Both the position numbers and the translations under genes were made by a program. A stretch of DNA of 64,000 nt from Rufibacter sediminis. Its GTDB lineage: Bacteria; Bacteroidota; Bacteroidia; Cytophagales; Hymenobacteraceae. Positions 47,088 to 55,459 of this stretch are shown piece by piece (the first letter of the stretch is position 1; the number at the start of each line of letters is the position of its first letter). The stretch is from the NCBI RefSeq assembly GCF_014269285.1, contig NZ_JACOAF010000041.1:62001-126000 (forward strand), given 5' to 3'. The notes beneath the pieces were generated by a model. The model made no database searches. It saw only the letters and a program-made list of their open reading frames with translations, and had not been told where the DNA came from.

Positions 47088-47118
47088 GCCGATTTCCGGA
47101 AAACAGGCGAGAAACGGC
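47088..47118. repeat. 38-bp near-palindrome family, copy 23
   Basis: GCGTTTTAAGGCCGATTTCC / GGAAAACAGGCGAGAAACGG, between the SDR stop and the S1/P1 nuclease start. Confidence 0.75.
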
Positions 47119-47188
47119 GGGAAGGTGGGGAAGATGGCTTTTTTGCCCTACTTTTGCATCTTCCTTCTTCTATCCATCTTACACCCGC

Positions 47189-47980
47189 ATGAGCGCTCTA
47201 AAAAAACTGCTTGTCATCTGCTTCTTCGTGTACCTGCCCCTCCAGTCCATGGCTTGGGGAATGCTGGGGCACCGCATTGTAGGCGAAATCGCTGACCGTC
47301 ATATCTCGGCCAAAACCAGGAAGAACATTCAGAAGGTGCTGGGCAACGAGACCATTGCCATGGCCAGCAACTGGCCCGATTTCATCAAGTCAGACCCCAG
47401 CTTCAACTACCTGGACACCTGGCATTACATCAACCTGAAAGAAGGCCTGAGCTTTGAACAGGTAGAAAAGCACCTGCACGCCGACACGGCCACCGATGCC
47501 TTCACCCGCCTGAACTACCTGATCGCTGAGCTGAAAAAGAAAGACCTGGCCCCCGAGAAAAAACAGATGAACCTGCGCCTGCTCATCCACATCATCGGCG
47601 ATGTGCACCAGCCCATGCACGTGGGCCGTCCCGAGGATTTAGGCGGCAACCGGGTGCGTCTGGAGTGGTTCAACCAGCCCACCAACCTGCACCGCGTCTG
47701 GGATTCCCAACTCATAGAGTACCAGCAGTTGAGCTACACCGAGTACGCCGCCGCCATCAACTTCGCCTCCAAAGACCAGGTGAAAACCTGGAAGAAGCAA
47801 CTGGCCCCGGTGTGGTTTTTTGAATCGTACCAGATTGCCCAGCAGCTCTACAAAGGCATCACCAAACCCGAGGAGAAACTGAGTTACCGCTACAACTTTG
47901 ACTATATAGACACCCTGAACCAGCAGCTTCTGAAAGGCGGCATCCGCCTGGCGGGTGTGCTGGAAGAGATCTTCGGGTAA
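47189..47980 (+). CDS. S1/P1 nuclease family protein
   Basis: A 263-residue secreted zinc-dependent single-strand nuclease/3'-nucleotidase. Seen: a signal peptide whose cleavage exposes an N-terminal Trp (AWGMLGHRIVGEIA), the zinc ligand that S1/P1 enzymes require at mature residue 1. Other ligands: ASNWPDFIK, TWHYINL, HIIGDVHQPMHVG and the H-x3-D of LHRVWDSQLIE. All zinc ligands expected for the trinuclear site appear present. It may recover nucleotides outside the cell, a role shared with the split 5'-nucleotidase at 22-24 kb. Confidence 0.92.
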   Translation: MSALKKLLVICFFVYLPLQSMAWGMLGHRIVGEIADRHISAKTRKNIQKVLGNETIAMASNWPDFIKSDPSFNYLDTWHYINLKEGLSFEQVEKHLHADTATDAFTRLNYLIAELKKKDLAPEKKQMNLRLLIHIIGDVHQPMHVGRPEDLGGNRVRLEWFNQPTNLHRVWDSQLIEYQQLSYTEYAAAINFASKDQVKTWKKQLAPVWFFESYQIAQQLYKGITKPEEKLSYRYNFDYIDTLNQQLLKGGIRLAGVLEEIFG

Positions 47981-48000
47981 TCCTCTATTTAGCTTATCAG

Positions 48001-48077
48001 CTGTTTTAGGGCTCTTTTCCGAAAACAGGCATAAAGAAAGCGGACACTCTCTTGCAGGGTGTCCGCCTTCTTTATGC
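48001..48077 (+). terminator. Near-palindrome joined to a 22-bp terminator hairpin after the S1/P1 nuclease
   Basis: A 38-bp family copy (48001-48036, CTGTTTTAGGGCTCTTTTCC / GAAAACAGGCATAAAG) overlaps the hairpin GCATAAAG...CGGACACTCT / AGGGTGTCCG...CTTTATGC (48029-48050/48056-48077), which pairs across 22 positions with two G-T pairs. It begins 21 bp after the stop. Confidence 0.8.
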
Positions 48078-48145
48078 TATCATATGTGAGCCTGTTTCGC
48101 AACGCAGCAGAAGTGGCAACCCAACTGTGCCTTATGGCCCTAGCT

Positions 48146-48221
48146 GCCCTTGTTGGTGTTTTCACCAACAAGCCAGACGCAGCCGCCTTTCCGCTTGCTG
48201 GTGAAAACACGCAGCAAGGGC
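48146..48221. repeat. Inverted pair of GTTGGTG hairpins
   Basis: CTTGTTGGTG-TTTT-CACCAACAAG (48149-48172) and a diverged copy CTTGCTGGTG-AAAA-CACGCAGCAAG (48194-48218) are themselves inverted, so the unit can fold as one long hairpin or two short ones. The rest of the 47981-48456 gap shows a palindrome at 48325-48367 and no gene. Confidence 0.65.
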
Positions 48222-48324
48222 GATGAAATCACTTGTCGGCTTTACGGAAGCGGTTCTACTCACATCTTTGTTTCAGGAGCTGTTTTTAGCTCATCACTAT
48301 CTGACGCAAGCTTCCGTTTATACT

Positions 48325-48367
48325 GGTGTTTTGGGCTCGTTTTTGCAAAATCGGCCTTAAAACAGGA
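48325..48367. repeat. 38-bp near-palindrome family, copy 25
   Basis: TGGTGTTTTGGGCTCGTTTTTG / CAAAATCGGCCTTAAAACAGG, 90 bp beyond the DUF922-like gene stop. Confidence 0.75.
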
Positions 48368-48456
48368 ACCAAGAACCGGTTATAAAACGGCACAAGCCGA
48401 GGCGTGCGCCAGAAGGTAGCAGATCGATTTCAGAGGGCTGAGATGACAAAGCCGGT

Positions 48457-49611
48457 TCATCGTTTCACGTTCAAGGCCCGCAGTTCCTGGTCAATTTTCT
48501 GGTTCCACTTTTCCTGGGCCATCCGGTTGAGGCCGTGGTTGGTTTCGCCGTCGTATTGTTTCTGCAGGCGGTCCATTTCCCAGAGCGCCTCCAGGTACTG
48601 GTATTTGATGATGCTTTCGTAATCTTCCAAGGTCAGTTTCTCGGGCCGAAGGCGCTGTTTGTAGTGCTCTGACACCAGTTTCAGGATATCGAAGTGGCGC
48701 TGCTCGTGGTTGAGGGTGTACTCAGTGCGGGCATCGGGCAGTACTTTGGAAAGGCTCCGGAGGATGTACGGCTTGGTGAAGACCCGCACCTGGATGACGC
48801 CATTCTCCACGGTAGACTCAATGTCATTGGAGAGCCCGGGGAAAATGGACGCCGCGTAGTTCTGCGAAATTCGGGAACCACCCTGGAAATCGGACCAGTT
48901 CAAGGGCCGGTCGGGGTCGTAGAACAGGGTATCATCGTCCTGGTGCTGCTTGTAATCTTCAAAATGCACCTGAATTTTACGGGCCAGCTTCTCGTTGTGG
49001 GCGGCTTCCTGGTCAATCCAGCCGGTGAGGTACCGTAGGGATTCAGACAAGGTTTTCCGGAGGGTGGGTTCTACCGCCGTGGCATTGGTTACCGGACGGG
49101 CGTAGCGGGCGCCGCTTTTGTAATTGAACAGGTGCAGTTTCTTGCCCTCGCGCTGTACCTCAAAGGCCGCCGAAATCTGGATCTGGCCTTCCACCCGTCC
49201 GCCTGCGGCCGCTTTCTCGGTGACCTGGTATTCCTTCAGGCGCATGATGACGGGCCGGGCCGCCGGATTATGCGAGAAGCTTTCTTTGATGTACTTTTTG
49301 ATGGCCGTGACGCTGCCGCCCTGCAGGTCCACCGTCTTGGTGACGGCGGCCGGCGTTACCGATGTCACCAGCAGCCCAATGGCTTTGGGGTTCTGCCGCT
49401 CATCAATCACATCGGCGATATAAAATTCCTTTGTCTGGAAGGGCAACTGCTCCGATTTGAGCACCAGCGGCTCCTGTTGGCTAACCGGTTGCCCCGCCCC
49501 GCTCATCACCAGCGAGAGGGGAATAGTCATAACCAGCAGAGGGAGCCGCTTACGCAGCCGCAGTATAGTTCTTCCCCAGGTTAATGGAGGAAGGAAAGAG
49601 AAAAGATTCAT
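48457..49611 (-). CDS. Exported DUF922-like putative zinc protease
   Basis: A 384-residue protein with an N-terminal signal/anchor (PLLVMTIPLSLVMSGAGQ). The first half (about 60-200) is beta-rich. The second half begins with YDPDRPLNWSDFQGG and contains NHEQRHFDILKLVSEHY, an HExxH-type HEQRH motif as in DUF922 proteins, which are proposed secreted zinc proteases. The remaining length (about 310-384) is helical and charged. The family assignment rests on this motif and the WSDFQG-like opening, so it is moderate. It is transcribed alone, facing the S1/P1 nuclease gene. Confidence 0.7.
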   Translation of the reverse strand: MNLFSFLPPLTWGRTILRLRKRLPLLVMTIPLSLVMSGAGQPVSQQEPLVLKSEQLPFQTKEFYIADVIDERQNPKAIGLLVTSVTPAAVTKTVDLQGGSVTAIKKYIKESFSHNPAARPVIMRLKEYQVTEKAAAGGRVEGQIQISAAFEVQREGKKLHLFNYKSGARYARPVTNATAVEPTLRKTLSESLRYLTGWIDQEAAHNEKLARKIQVHFEDYKQHQDDDTLFYDPDRPLNWSDFQGGSRISQNYAASIFPGLSNDIESTVENGVIQVRVFTKPYILRSLSKVLPDARTEYTLNHEQRHFDILKLVSEHYKQRLRPEKLTLEDYESIIKYQYLEALWEMDRLQKQYDGETNHGLNRMAQEKWNQKIDQELRALNVKR

Positions 49612-49941
49612 TTCTAAAGCAGTGAAAGCCTGCTCCTTTTGAGATAAAGGAGGGTCAGTTCCTGAACATGGCCAGAAAGGGATGGGTTCAACGCAGAACA
49701 GGAAAGGATTGAGGAAAACCTTAGGTTGCTGCTTTGGCTTAGAGGAAAAATAATCCTACTTTAGAAGAGGAGTTCCTTGGCAGGCCGGAGACGGTCCTCA
49801 GACCCAGATGCGTTGGTGAAATTCACACAACAGTTGTTCCGGGAAAACCATGGTGCCAGACAGAACCTGACGCTCTGGCCAACTGGCGGGGCGTTTTAGG
49901 TCGTCTTCTTTTCAGCTTACAGAAACCACTTTCCCTTTTCC
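49612..49941. other. Divergent gap, nothing recognised
   Basis: About 330 bp between divergent genes. I see no repeat of the main families apart from a half-conserved palindrome around 49893-49928, and no clear promoter box. Confidence 0.45.
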
Positions 49942-50517
49942 ATGGAACTAGATGTACTAGCCAACGATGACCATTTTTACCCCGAGAGCTCCCTTGGCTT
50001 TACTGAAGAACAGCAGGAGATCATTGAAGAATACCACCAGGTGCTGCCGGCCTGGAAATTCGGGTTACTCTGCTTTCTCTCCTTCAACCTGTACCTGATT
50101 TACTGGAATTACAAGAACTGGTATTTCATCAAGGAAATGGAGGAGCGGGAAGAGATTATGCCCATCTGGCGGGCCATCTTCGTGATTTTCTTTGGGCCTT
50201 CTTTGTATAAAAACGTCTTGGAACGGGCCCAATCAGTGGGGTACCCAAAGAGCTACTCGCCGGCGGTATTGTTCTCCGTTTATGTGTTGATTACGTTGTT
50301 GTCACGCCTGCCAGACCCGCTGTGGCTGCTCTCCCTGTTTTCCTTTCTGCCCCTGATTCCTGTGCTGCAGGCCCGTAACTACTTCTTCCGGAAAGCGAAC
50401 CCAACCGGAAAAACCACTTCTGCCTTCACCGGAGGCGAGATCATTGTGGTGGTGCTAGGGGCAATTTTCTTTGCGCTGATACTAGTGGGGCTCACCGTAG
50501 GCGAAACATCTTACTAG
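49942..50517 (+). CDS. Hypothetical multi-pass membrane protein (DUF4234-like)
   Basis: A 191-residue protein with an acidic N-terminus and about four or five transmembrane helices. The segment FGLLCFLSFNLYLIYWNYKNWYFIKEMEERE resembles DUF4234-type membrane proteins (a helix followed by a W/Y-rich turn and charged residues). No catalytic residues are seen. The next gene, an exported small protein, starts 125 bp downstream after a palindrome. Confidence 0.65.
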   Translation: MELDVLANDDHFYPESSLGFTEEQQEIIEEYHQVLPAWKFGLLCFLSFNLYLIYWNYKNWYFIKEMEEREEIMPIWRAIFVIFFGPSLYKNVLERAQSVGYPKSYSPAVLFSVYVLITLLSRLPDPLWLLSLFSFLPLIPVLQARNYFFRKANPTGKTTSAFTGGEIIVVVLGAIFFALILVGLTVGETSY

Positions 50518-50598
50518 TTTCATTTAAAAACGTATAATGCAGATAATGTTCGCCTTGCCGAGTAGGCAGATGTCGTCACGCGTTTGAAGTACCTGTTC

Positions 50599-50636
50599 GT
50601 TTTTCGCACGTTTTTAAAAAGGAGCCTCTAAACGTA
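50599..50636. repeat. 38-bp near-palindrome family, copy 26
   Basis: GTTTTTCGCACGTTTTT / AAAAAGGAGCCTCTAAACG ends 6 bp before the start of the next gene, so it forms the whole leader. Confidence 0.6.
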
Positions 50637-50642
50637 AACTCC

Positions 50643-51029
50643 ATGGAAAAGCACTTGTTTGTTCTGTTCGCGCTGATGTTCTGGGCCGGAGCCGCTTTCG
50701 CGCAGGCTCCTATAGATAGTTCCGGAACTTTGAAGACTCCTGAACTGCTGCCTTCCCTTTCAGACAAATTGAAGATAGAGGCGACACCACGCCGATTCGG
50801 CCTACCCCACCAGAAGCAAACCGATGTAGCCCCAGGAGCAGAAACCCTCCCGGATTCTCCCTCACAGGTGACGCCCATTTACAGCAACATGCCCATGGCC
50901 AAGATCCAAAAGAAGCGGGAAGCCATGCCTTCGGCCAAAGCCGATGAAACTGCCACCCAGTACCATCTGCTGAAGAAGCGCTACAAAGTGCTGCCCGTTC
51001 CCAGCGCTCCAGACAGCACTGGCCAGTAA
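50643..51029 (+). CDS. Small exported hypothetical protein
   Basis: A 128-residue protein with a clear signal peptide (LFVLFALMFWAGAAFAQ, cleavage after AQA). The mature part is polar, Pro- and Lys-rich and of low structural complexity, with IYSNMPMAKIQKKREAMP and a basic KKRYKVLPVP end. I recognise no family. The methionine-containing NMPMAK core resembles short periplasmic proteins seen in Cytophagales, but this is only an impression. Confidence 0.6.
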   Translation: MEKHLFVLFALMFWAGAAFAQAPIDSSGTLKTPELLPSLSDKLKIEATPRRFGLPHQKQTDVAPGAETLPDSPSQVTPIYSNMPMAKIQKKREAMPSAKADETATQYHLLKKRYKVLPVPSAPDSTGQ

Positions 51030-51055
51030 GAGAAATGGCGTACCGTAGTCTGTTC

Positions 51056-51136
51056 CGTTTCAGGGCAATTTTCCGGAAAACAGCCTTAAAACGAGGAAGC
51101 TTTCCCGCAACTCAATGCAGGAAGGCTTCCTCGTTT
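51056..51136. terminator. Near-palindrome joined to a terminator between convergent genes
   Basis: A 38-bp family copy (51056-51093, CGTTTCAGGGCAATTTTCC / GGAAAACAGCCTTAAAACG) shares AAACG with the hairpin AAACGAGGAAGC.../...GCTTCCTCGTTT (51089-51108/51117-51136). It serves the small exported gene (+) and prfB (-). Confidence 0.75.
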
Positions 51137-51163
51137 ATAAACGGTGATCTGTGTGTGAGCAAA

Positions 51164-52241
51164 CTAGGCCTGCATCAGGAAGGCTTTGATGTACTCGTCC
51201 AGGTCGCCGTCCAGCACGTTCTGCACATCGGTGCGCTCTACCCCGGTTCTGATGTCCTTGATCAGCTTGTACGGGTGCAGCACGTAGTTCCGGATCTGCG
51301 ACCCGAAATCGATGCGCTTTTTGGTGCTCTCCACCTTGTCGCGCTCCTCGTTGCGCTTGTTGATTTCAATCTGGTAGAGCTGCGATTTCAGCATCCGGAT
51401 GGCGTGCTCCTTGTTCATAAGCTGCGAGCGCTCAATCTGCACCGCAATGGTGATGCCCGTTGGTTTGTGTTTCAGCCGCACGGCTGTTTCCACCTTGTTC
51501 ACGTTCTGGCCACCCGCGCCGCCGGCCCGGTAGGTATCCCACTCAATATCGCCGGGGTTGACGGTGATCTCAATGGTATCATCTACCACGGGGTACACAA
51601 ACACCGAGGCAAAAGACGTGTGGCGCCGTCCGCCAGAGTCAAACGGAGAGATGCGCACCAGACGGTGCACGCCAATCTCGGCTTTCAGGTAGCCGTAGGC
51701 AAAATCGCCGTCAAACTGCAGCGTCGCTGATTTGATACCCGCACCCTCGCCCGGCTGGAAATCGACTTGTTTCACGGAGTAGCCTTTGCGCTCGCCCCAC
51801 ATGAGGTACATGCGGTAGAGCATCTCGGCCCAGTCCTGGCTCTCAGTGCCGCCCGCGCCGGAGTTCACCTCCAGCACCGCGCCCAGCTGGTCTTCCTCGT
51901 TGCTGAGCATCCGCTTGAACTCCAGACCTTCTACGGTGGTTTCGGCGGCTTTGAACTCGGCGGCGATGTCTTCCTCCGACACGTCACCTTCCTTGTAGAA
52001 ATCGAAAAGGACTTCCACGTCATCTACCGCCTTGGAGGTGTTCTCGAAATCATCGGTCCAGGTTTTGAGGCTCTTGGCTTCTTTCAGGACCGTTTCGGCT
52101 TTCTTGGGATCGTCCCAGAAATCCGGGGCCGCCGATTGGGCCTCAATTGCCGTTACTTGTTCTTTCTTGGCATCGTAGTCAAAGATACCTCCTCAACGCC
52201 TCTACCCGGCCTTTCAATTCTTTGATTTGTTCTTGGGTCAT
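51164..52241 (-). CDS. prfB: Peptide chain release factor 2 with programmed +1 frameshift
   Basis: RF2 recognises UGA and UAA. Codons 1-20 run from ATG 52241 to an in-frame UGA at 52179-52181. The site reads AGG AGG TAT CTT TGA C, an internal Shine-Dalgarno followed by the slippery CTT, exactly the classical +1 autoregulatory frameshift. The +1 frame (GAC TAC GAT...) continues without a stop to 51164. Seen in the main part: the codon-recognition region ([16 protein letters not shown]), the catalytic GGQ in [19 protein letters not shown], and [18 protein letters not shown]. Annotating only the long frame from 52018 would truncate the protein. Confidence 0.97.
52179..52193 (-). promoter_or_regulatory. 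RF2 programmed frameshift site
   Basis: AGGAGG (52193-52188), then TAT, CTT and the UGA stop (52181-52179) followed by C. The poor stop context UGAC and the stimulatory internal Shine-Dalgarno spaced 3 nt from CTT are as in E. coli prfB. Low RF2 allows slippage into +1. Confidence 0.95.
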
Positions 52242-52501
52242 ATCAGGATGTGGTCACTGAGCTAATAGTAATTAGCCGTTTTTACAAAGATACTAGTTAT
52301 AAGGAAAGTTGGCCGAAAAGGTTGTAGCGGAGGCGATGGCTTCCAGGATATCCATTTTTGTGGAGGACGTGCGCAGTTTGGGTTGTTGGTGAGAACACCA
52401 ACAACGGCGGGAGATAGTTGAAGGGGAGAGGTTAAGTCATGTAGAGGCATCTTTGGTAGCGCCTTTTCAGGGAAGTTCTGTTGGTTGGGGATGAGACGTG
52501 G

Positions 52502-52598
52502 GAGACAAAGCATGCCTTGTCTCTACAATCTGGGAATATTGGAATGTGTGGAAAGAAAGACGCAAGGGAAAAAAGACGCAAGGTATTGCGTCTCTACA
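52502..52598. repeat. Two small hairpins with TCTACA ends
   Basis: GAGAC/GTCTC followed by TACA (52502-52527) and GACGCA/TGCGTC followed by TCTACA (52575-52598). They have the same architecture as 9249-9275, with a different stem in each. Confidence 0.6.
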
Positions 52599-52602
52599 GA
52601 GA

Positions 52603-52635
52603 AGACCTCACAGGTTTTCAAAACCTGTGAGGTCT
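52603..52635. repeat. Perfect 16-bp palindrome CCTCACAGGTTTT/AAAACCTGTGAGG
   Basis: AGACCTCACAGGTTTT, a single C, then the exact complement. From memory, this sequence is common between genes in Bacteroidetes. No gene is attached. Confidence 0.75.
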
Positions 52636-52970
52636 GAGGCGCTCCTACTAACGCATTGCCAATTCCAGCCTTTCGGTTGAGCGCCTAAGCAGGTTCCGGT
52701 GCCGCAGGCATTGCGACCATAGGGAGCAAAGGAAGCTGGTACAGCGCGAGGCCGGAAGGCGGGGCCTCGCGGCCGTGAGCGCACGGAGGAAAACTATGCA
52801 ACAAAACAGTTCATGCGCCTATGAAAATTGCGGTCCTTCGCCAGCACAAACGGAATGCATGCACCCACGCCAACACCGGTCATCCGCCAGCGGAAGCGTA
52901 CTGCGTGCAGCAACCCCAACAGTGGCCCTTCGCCAGTGGCCAGTATATCCAAAACAGCAAAAAAAAGAAA

Positions 52971-53015
52971 AATCCGTTTTGGGGTCGTTTTCCAAAAACA
53001 ACCCCAAAACGGATT
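52971..53015. terminator. Near-palindrome acting as ilvE terminator
   Basis: AATCCGTTTTGGGGTCGTTTT and AAAAACAACCCCAAAACGGATT, nearly perfect over 21 positions, with T-run TTTTTCTTT on the minus strand (52962-52970 region). It lies 21 bp after the ilvE stop. This is the clearest case of a 38-bp family member being a true intrinsic terminator. Confidence 0.85.
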
Positions 53016-53035
53016 CAAAGAAAATCAATATAAGA

Positions 53036-54106
53036 CTACTGCACCGGCACTACCCATCCATGCGGATCTGGGGCCAGGCCGTAGCGGATGTTATCCAACT
53101 CAGTAGAAATCTTGTTGGAGAGCGTGCGCTCGCCTACCGGAGGCAACATCATCTCCTCGCCCCGGAAGGTGATGGATTGGATGTGGGCGATGGTGGCGGC
53201 GGTACCCGTCCCGAAAGCATCTTCCAGTTTCCCGGCATGGTAAGCATCGGCGATCTCCTGCACTTTGATGCGTCTTTCCTCTACCGGAACACCCCAGTCG
53301 CGGGCCAGTTGCAGCACGCTGTCGCGGGTGATACCGGCCAGGATGGAGGTGCTCAGCGCCGGGGTCACCAGCTTGCCGTCAATCACAAACATCACGTTCA
53401 TGGTGCCGGATTCCTCAATGTAATTGTGCTCACGGCCATCGGTCCAGATGATCTGGTGGAAACCTTGGTCGTGGGCTTCCTTGGCGGGCAGCAACGAGCC
53501 ACCGTAGTTCCCTGCCGCTTTCGCAAAACCAAAGCCGCCTTCCACGGCGCGGGTGTATTGCTCCTCAATTTTCACGCGCACGGGCTCCGCGTAATAGCCG
53601 CTGGCAGGGCTGCAGAAAATGATGAACTTATATTCGGTGGCCGGACGAACGCCCAGCAGTCCTTCTGACCCGAACATAAACGGACGGATGTACAAGGAAT
53701 ATCCGGGGCGCTGCGGTACCCAGTCGGCATCTAAGGCTACCAACTGCTTTAAACCCTCCATGAAAATGTCTTCGGGGATCTCAGGCATGCACAACCGAAC
53801 CGCCGATTTGTTCATCCTAGCCCAGTTGTCCTGCGGCCGGAACAGCACCACTTTGCCTTCCTGGGTTTTATAGGCTTTCATGCCTTCAAACATGGCCTGG
53901 CCGTAGTGCAGCGCCGCCGTGGCGGGGCTCAGTTCAATGGGACCATAGGGCAAAATGCGGGGTTGTTGCCAGGCACCGTCCTTGAAGTCCACCTCCAGCA
54001 TGTGATCGGCGAAGATTTTGCCAAACTGCAGGTTCTCAAGGTCTAGGCCCGCCAATTGGCTGGCCGTGGTGACTGTGGTATGAATAGACATGGATTCTGT
54101 TTGCAT
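53036..54106 (-). CDS. ilvE: Branched-chain amino acid aminotransferase
   Basis: A class IV PLP aminotransferase, the final step of Val, Leu and Ile synthesis and first of their breakdown. At 356 residues it matches the longer (BCAT-type) branch. Seen: LHYGQAMFEGMKAYKT, SLYIRPFMFGSE, the PLP lysine region GFAKAAGNYGGSLLPAKEA, YIEESGTMNVMFVIDG, LSTSILAGITRDSVL, and EDAFGTGTAATIAHIQSI. ATG 54106 or the internal ATG 54091 may be the start. It lies alone between two repeat-rich gaps, 61 bp from the adenosyltransferase stop. Branched-chain breakdown would feed propionyl-CoA to the mutase at 14.6-19 kb. Confidence 0.96.
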   Translation of the reverse strand: MQTESMSIHTTVTTASQLAGLDLENLQFGKIFADHMLEVDFKDGAWQQPRILPYGPIELSPATAALHYGQAMFEGMKAYKTQEGKVVLFRPQDNWARMNKSAVRLCMPEIPEDIFMEGLKQLVALDADWVPQRPGYSLYIRPFMFGSEGLLGVRPATEYKFIIFCSPASGYYAEPVRVKIEEQYTRAVEGGFGFAKAAGNYGGSLLPAKEAHDQGFHQIIWTDGREHNYIEESGTMNVMFVIDGKLVTPALSTSILAGITRDSVLQLARDWGVPVEERRIKVQEIADAYHAGKLEDAFGTGTAATIAHIQSITFRGEEMMLPPVGERTLSNKISTELDNIRYGLAPDPHGWVVPVQ

Positions 54107-54154
54107 GAGTAGGTAATTTAGGTAATGATTATACGCAAATCTGGCGATTCTGAA

Positions 54155-54182
54155 TAAAAAAAAGCCTCACATACGAGGCTTC
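54155..54182 (-). terminator. Terminator overlapping the adenosyltransferase stop codon
   Basis: On the minus strand AAGCCTC/GAGGCTT (54162-54168/54175-54181) is followed by eight T. The stem includes the last codons and the TGA of the adenosyltransferase, so the end of the reading frame doubles as the terminator. Confidence 0.85.
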
Positions 54183-54718
54183 CAAGTTATCTCTTTTACA
54201 CCTAATTCAAAACCGATGGCGCGGCTCAGCACAAAGAGGAAGTCTGAGAGGCGGTTAAGGTACTGCACCACCAGCGCATCTACATGTGATTCTTCCTGCA
54301 GGGCAATGACCAGTCGCTCGGCGCGGCGGCAGACGGTGCGGGCCACGTGGCAGAACGAAACCGCCGGGTGCCCGCCGGGCAAGATGAAGTTGCGGAGGGG
54401 CGGCAACTCTGCGTCCAGCAGGTCCATCTGGTCTTCCAGCAACTGGATGTCACTTTGGTGCAGGTCGGGGGTCTGGACTTTGCCTTCCTTCACCGGATCA
54501 GTGGCCAGGGTGGAGCCGATGGTGAATAACCGGTCCTGGATCTCAGAGAAGAGCTGCTGCCGTTTCTGGTTTACTTCCTGGTCGCGCACCACGCCTAGAA
54601 AGGAGTTCAGCTCGTCTACGGTGCCGTAGGCCTCAATGCGCAGGTGTGATTTTTTAACGCGGGTCCCGCCAATGAGGGACGTCTCGCCTTTGTCACCGGT
54701 TTTGGTGTAGATTTTCAT
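54167..54718 (-). CDS. pduO: Cob(I)alamin adenosyltransferase (PduO type)
   Basis: Makes adenosylcobalamin from cob(I)alamin and ATP. At 183 residues it is family-sized. Seen: the ATP-binding [37 protein letters not shown], the helical core with [20 protein letters not shown], and [14 protein letters not shown], the Arg-rich segment at the active site. Its ATG overlaps the ABC ATPase stop (ATGA), so it is the last gene of the plsC operon. It supplies the cofactor needed by the methylmalonyl-CoA mutase in this window. Confidence 0.95.
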   Translation of the reverse strand: MKIYTKTGDKGETSLIGGTRVKKSHLRIEAYGTVDELNSFLGVVRDQEVNQKRQQLFSEIQDRLFTIGSTLATDPVKEGKVQTPDLHQSDIQLLEDQMDLLDAELPPLRNFILPGGHPAVSFCHVARTVCRRAERLVIALQEESHVDALVVQYLNRLSDFLFVLSRAIGFELGVKEITWKPRM

Positions 54719-55449
54719 TCAGAGGTGTTCAAAGCGGCGGCCTGCAGGGCAGGTACCGTGATGTTCTGGTTTAGTTCATCAGACTCAATCAGGCCGTCGC
54801 GCAGGCGCACAATGCGGTGGGCGTAATGGGCGATGTCGTCTTCGTGGGTCACCATGATGATGGTGTTGCCTTTGGCGTGGAGCGCCTCAAACAGCCCCAT
54901 GATCTCGTAAGAAGTCTTGGTGTCCAGGTTACCGGTGGGCTCATCGGCGAGGATAATACTGGGGTCATTCACCAGGGCCCGGGCAATGGCCACACGTTGG
55001 CGCTGCCCGCCCGAGAGCTCGTTGGGTTTATGTTGCGCCCTGGAACCCAAACCCACGCTGTTGAGGGCGGCCATGGCCCGCTCTTCGCGCTCACTTTTAC
55101 CAAAACCGGCATAAATCAGCGGAAGCGCCACGTTGTCCAGCGAAGAGGAGCGGGGCAGCAGGTTGAACGTCTGGAACACGAAGCCGATCTCTTTGTTGCG
55201 CACGGTGGCCAGCTCGTTGTCCACCATGTTGCTGACATCGTTGCCGTTCAGGATGTAGGTGCCTGAGGTAGGCGTGTCCAGACAGCCCACAATGTTCATG
55301 AGCGTGGATTTGCCGGAGCCCGACGGCCCCATGAACGCCACATACTCGCCTTTTTTTATCTCAATGGAAATAGACCGCAGGGCGTGGATGGTCTCGGTGC
55401 CCATCTGGTACATCCTGGAAATATTCTCGGTTTTGATGATGGTGCTCAT
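54715..55449 (-). CDS. ABC transporter ATP-binding protein (MacB/LolD type)
   Basis: A 244-residue cytosolic ATPase. Seen: Walker [11 protein letters not shown], the Q-loop FVFQTFNLL, signature LSGGQRQRV, Walker [13 protein letters not shown] and the H-loop VTHEDD; the type is that of MacB/LolD/FtsE-like lipoprotein or efflux exporters. No permease gene is adjacent. It is 10 bp downstream of the TPR membrane protein and overlaps the adenosyltransferase start by 4 bp. The partner permease must be elsewhere or be the unusual TPR membrane protein, which would be speculative. Confidence 0.94.
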   Translation of the reverse strand: MSTIIKTENISRMYQMGTETIHALRSISIEIKKGEYVAFMGPSGSGKSTLMNIVGCLDTPTSGTYILNGNDVSNMVDNELATVRNKEIGFVFQTFNLLPRSSSLDNVALPLIYAGFGKSEREERAMAALNSVGLGSRAQHKPNELSGGQRQRVAIARALVNDPSIILADEPTGNLDTKTSYEIMGLFEALHAKGNTIIMVTHEDDIAHYAHRIVRLRDGLIESDELNQNITVPALQAAALNTSE

Positions 55450-55459
55450 AGGGCTTGGG

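Larger units (their letters stand above)
52242..53035. other. Repeat-rich gap prfB / ilvE
   Basis: No gene is seen in 790 bp. It contains a GTTGGTG hairpin (52382-52405), two small hairpins ending in TCTACA (52502-52527, 52575-52598), a perfect 16-bp palindrome (52603-52635), a further stem AGGCGCTC/GAGCGCCT (52637-52686), a stem GCGAGGCC/GGCCTCGC (about 52745-52770) and the palindrome 52971-53015. The part from 52637 to 52790 faintly resembles structured elements A/B (CATAGGGAGC followed by GCTGGT and a GC stem). Confidence 0.55.

Noticed and set aside
52742-52850. Third full copy of structured element A/B
   Set aside because: Only short, scattered similarity (CATAGGGAGC, GCTGGT, a GC stem); too weak to claim without an alignment.
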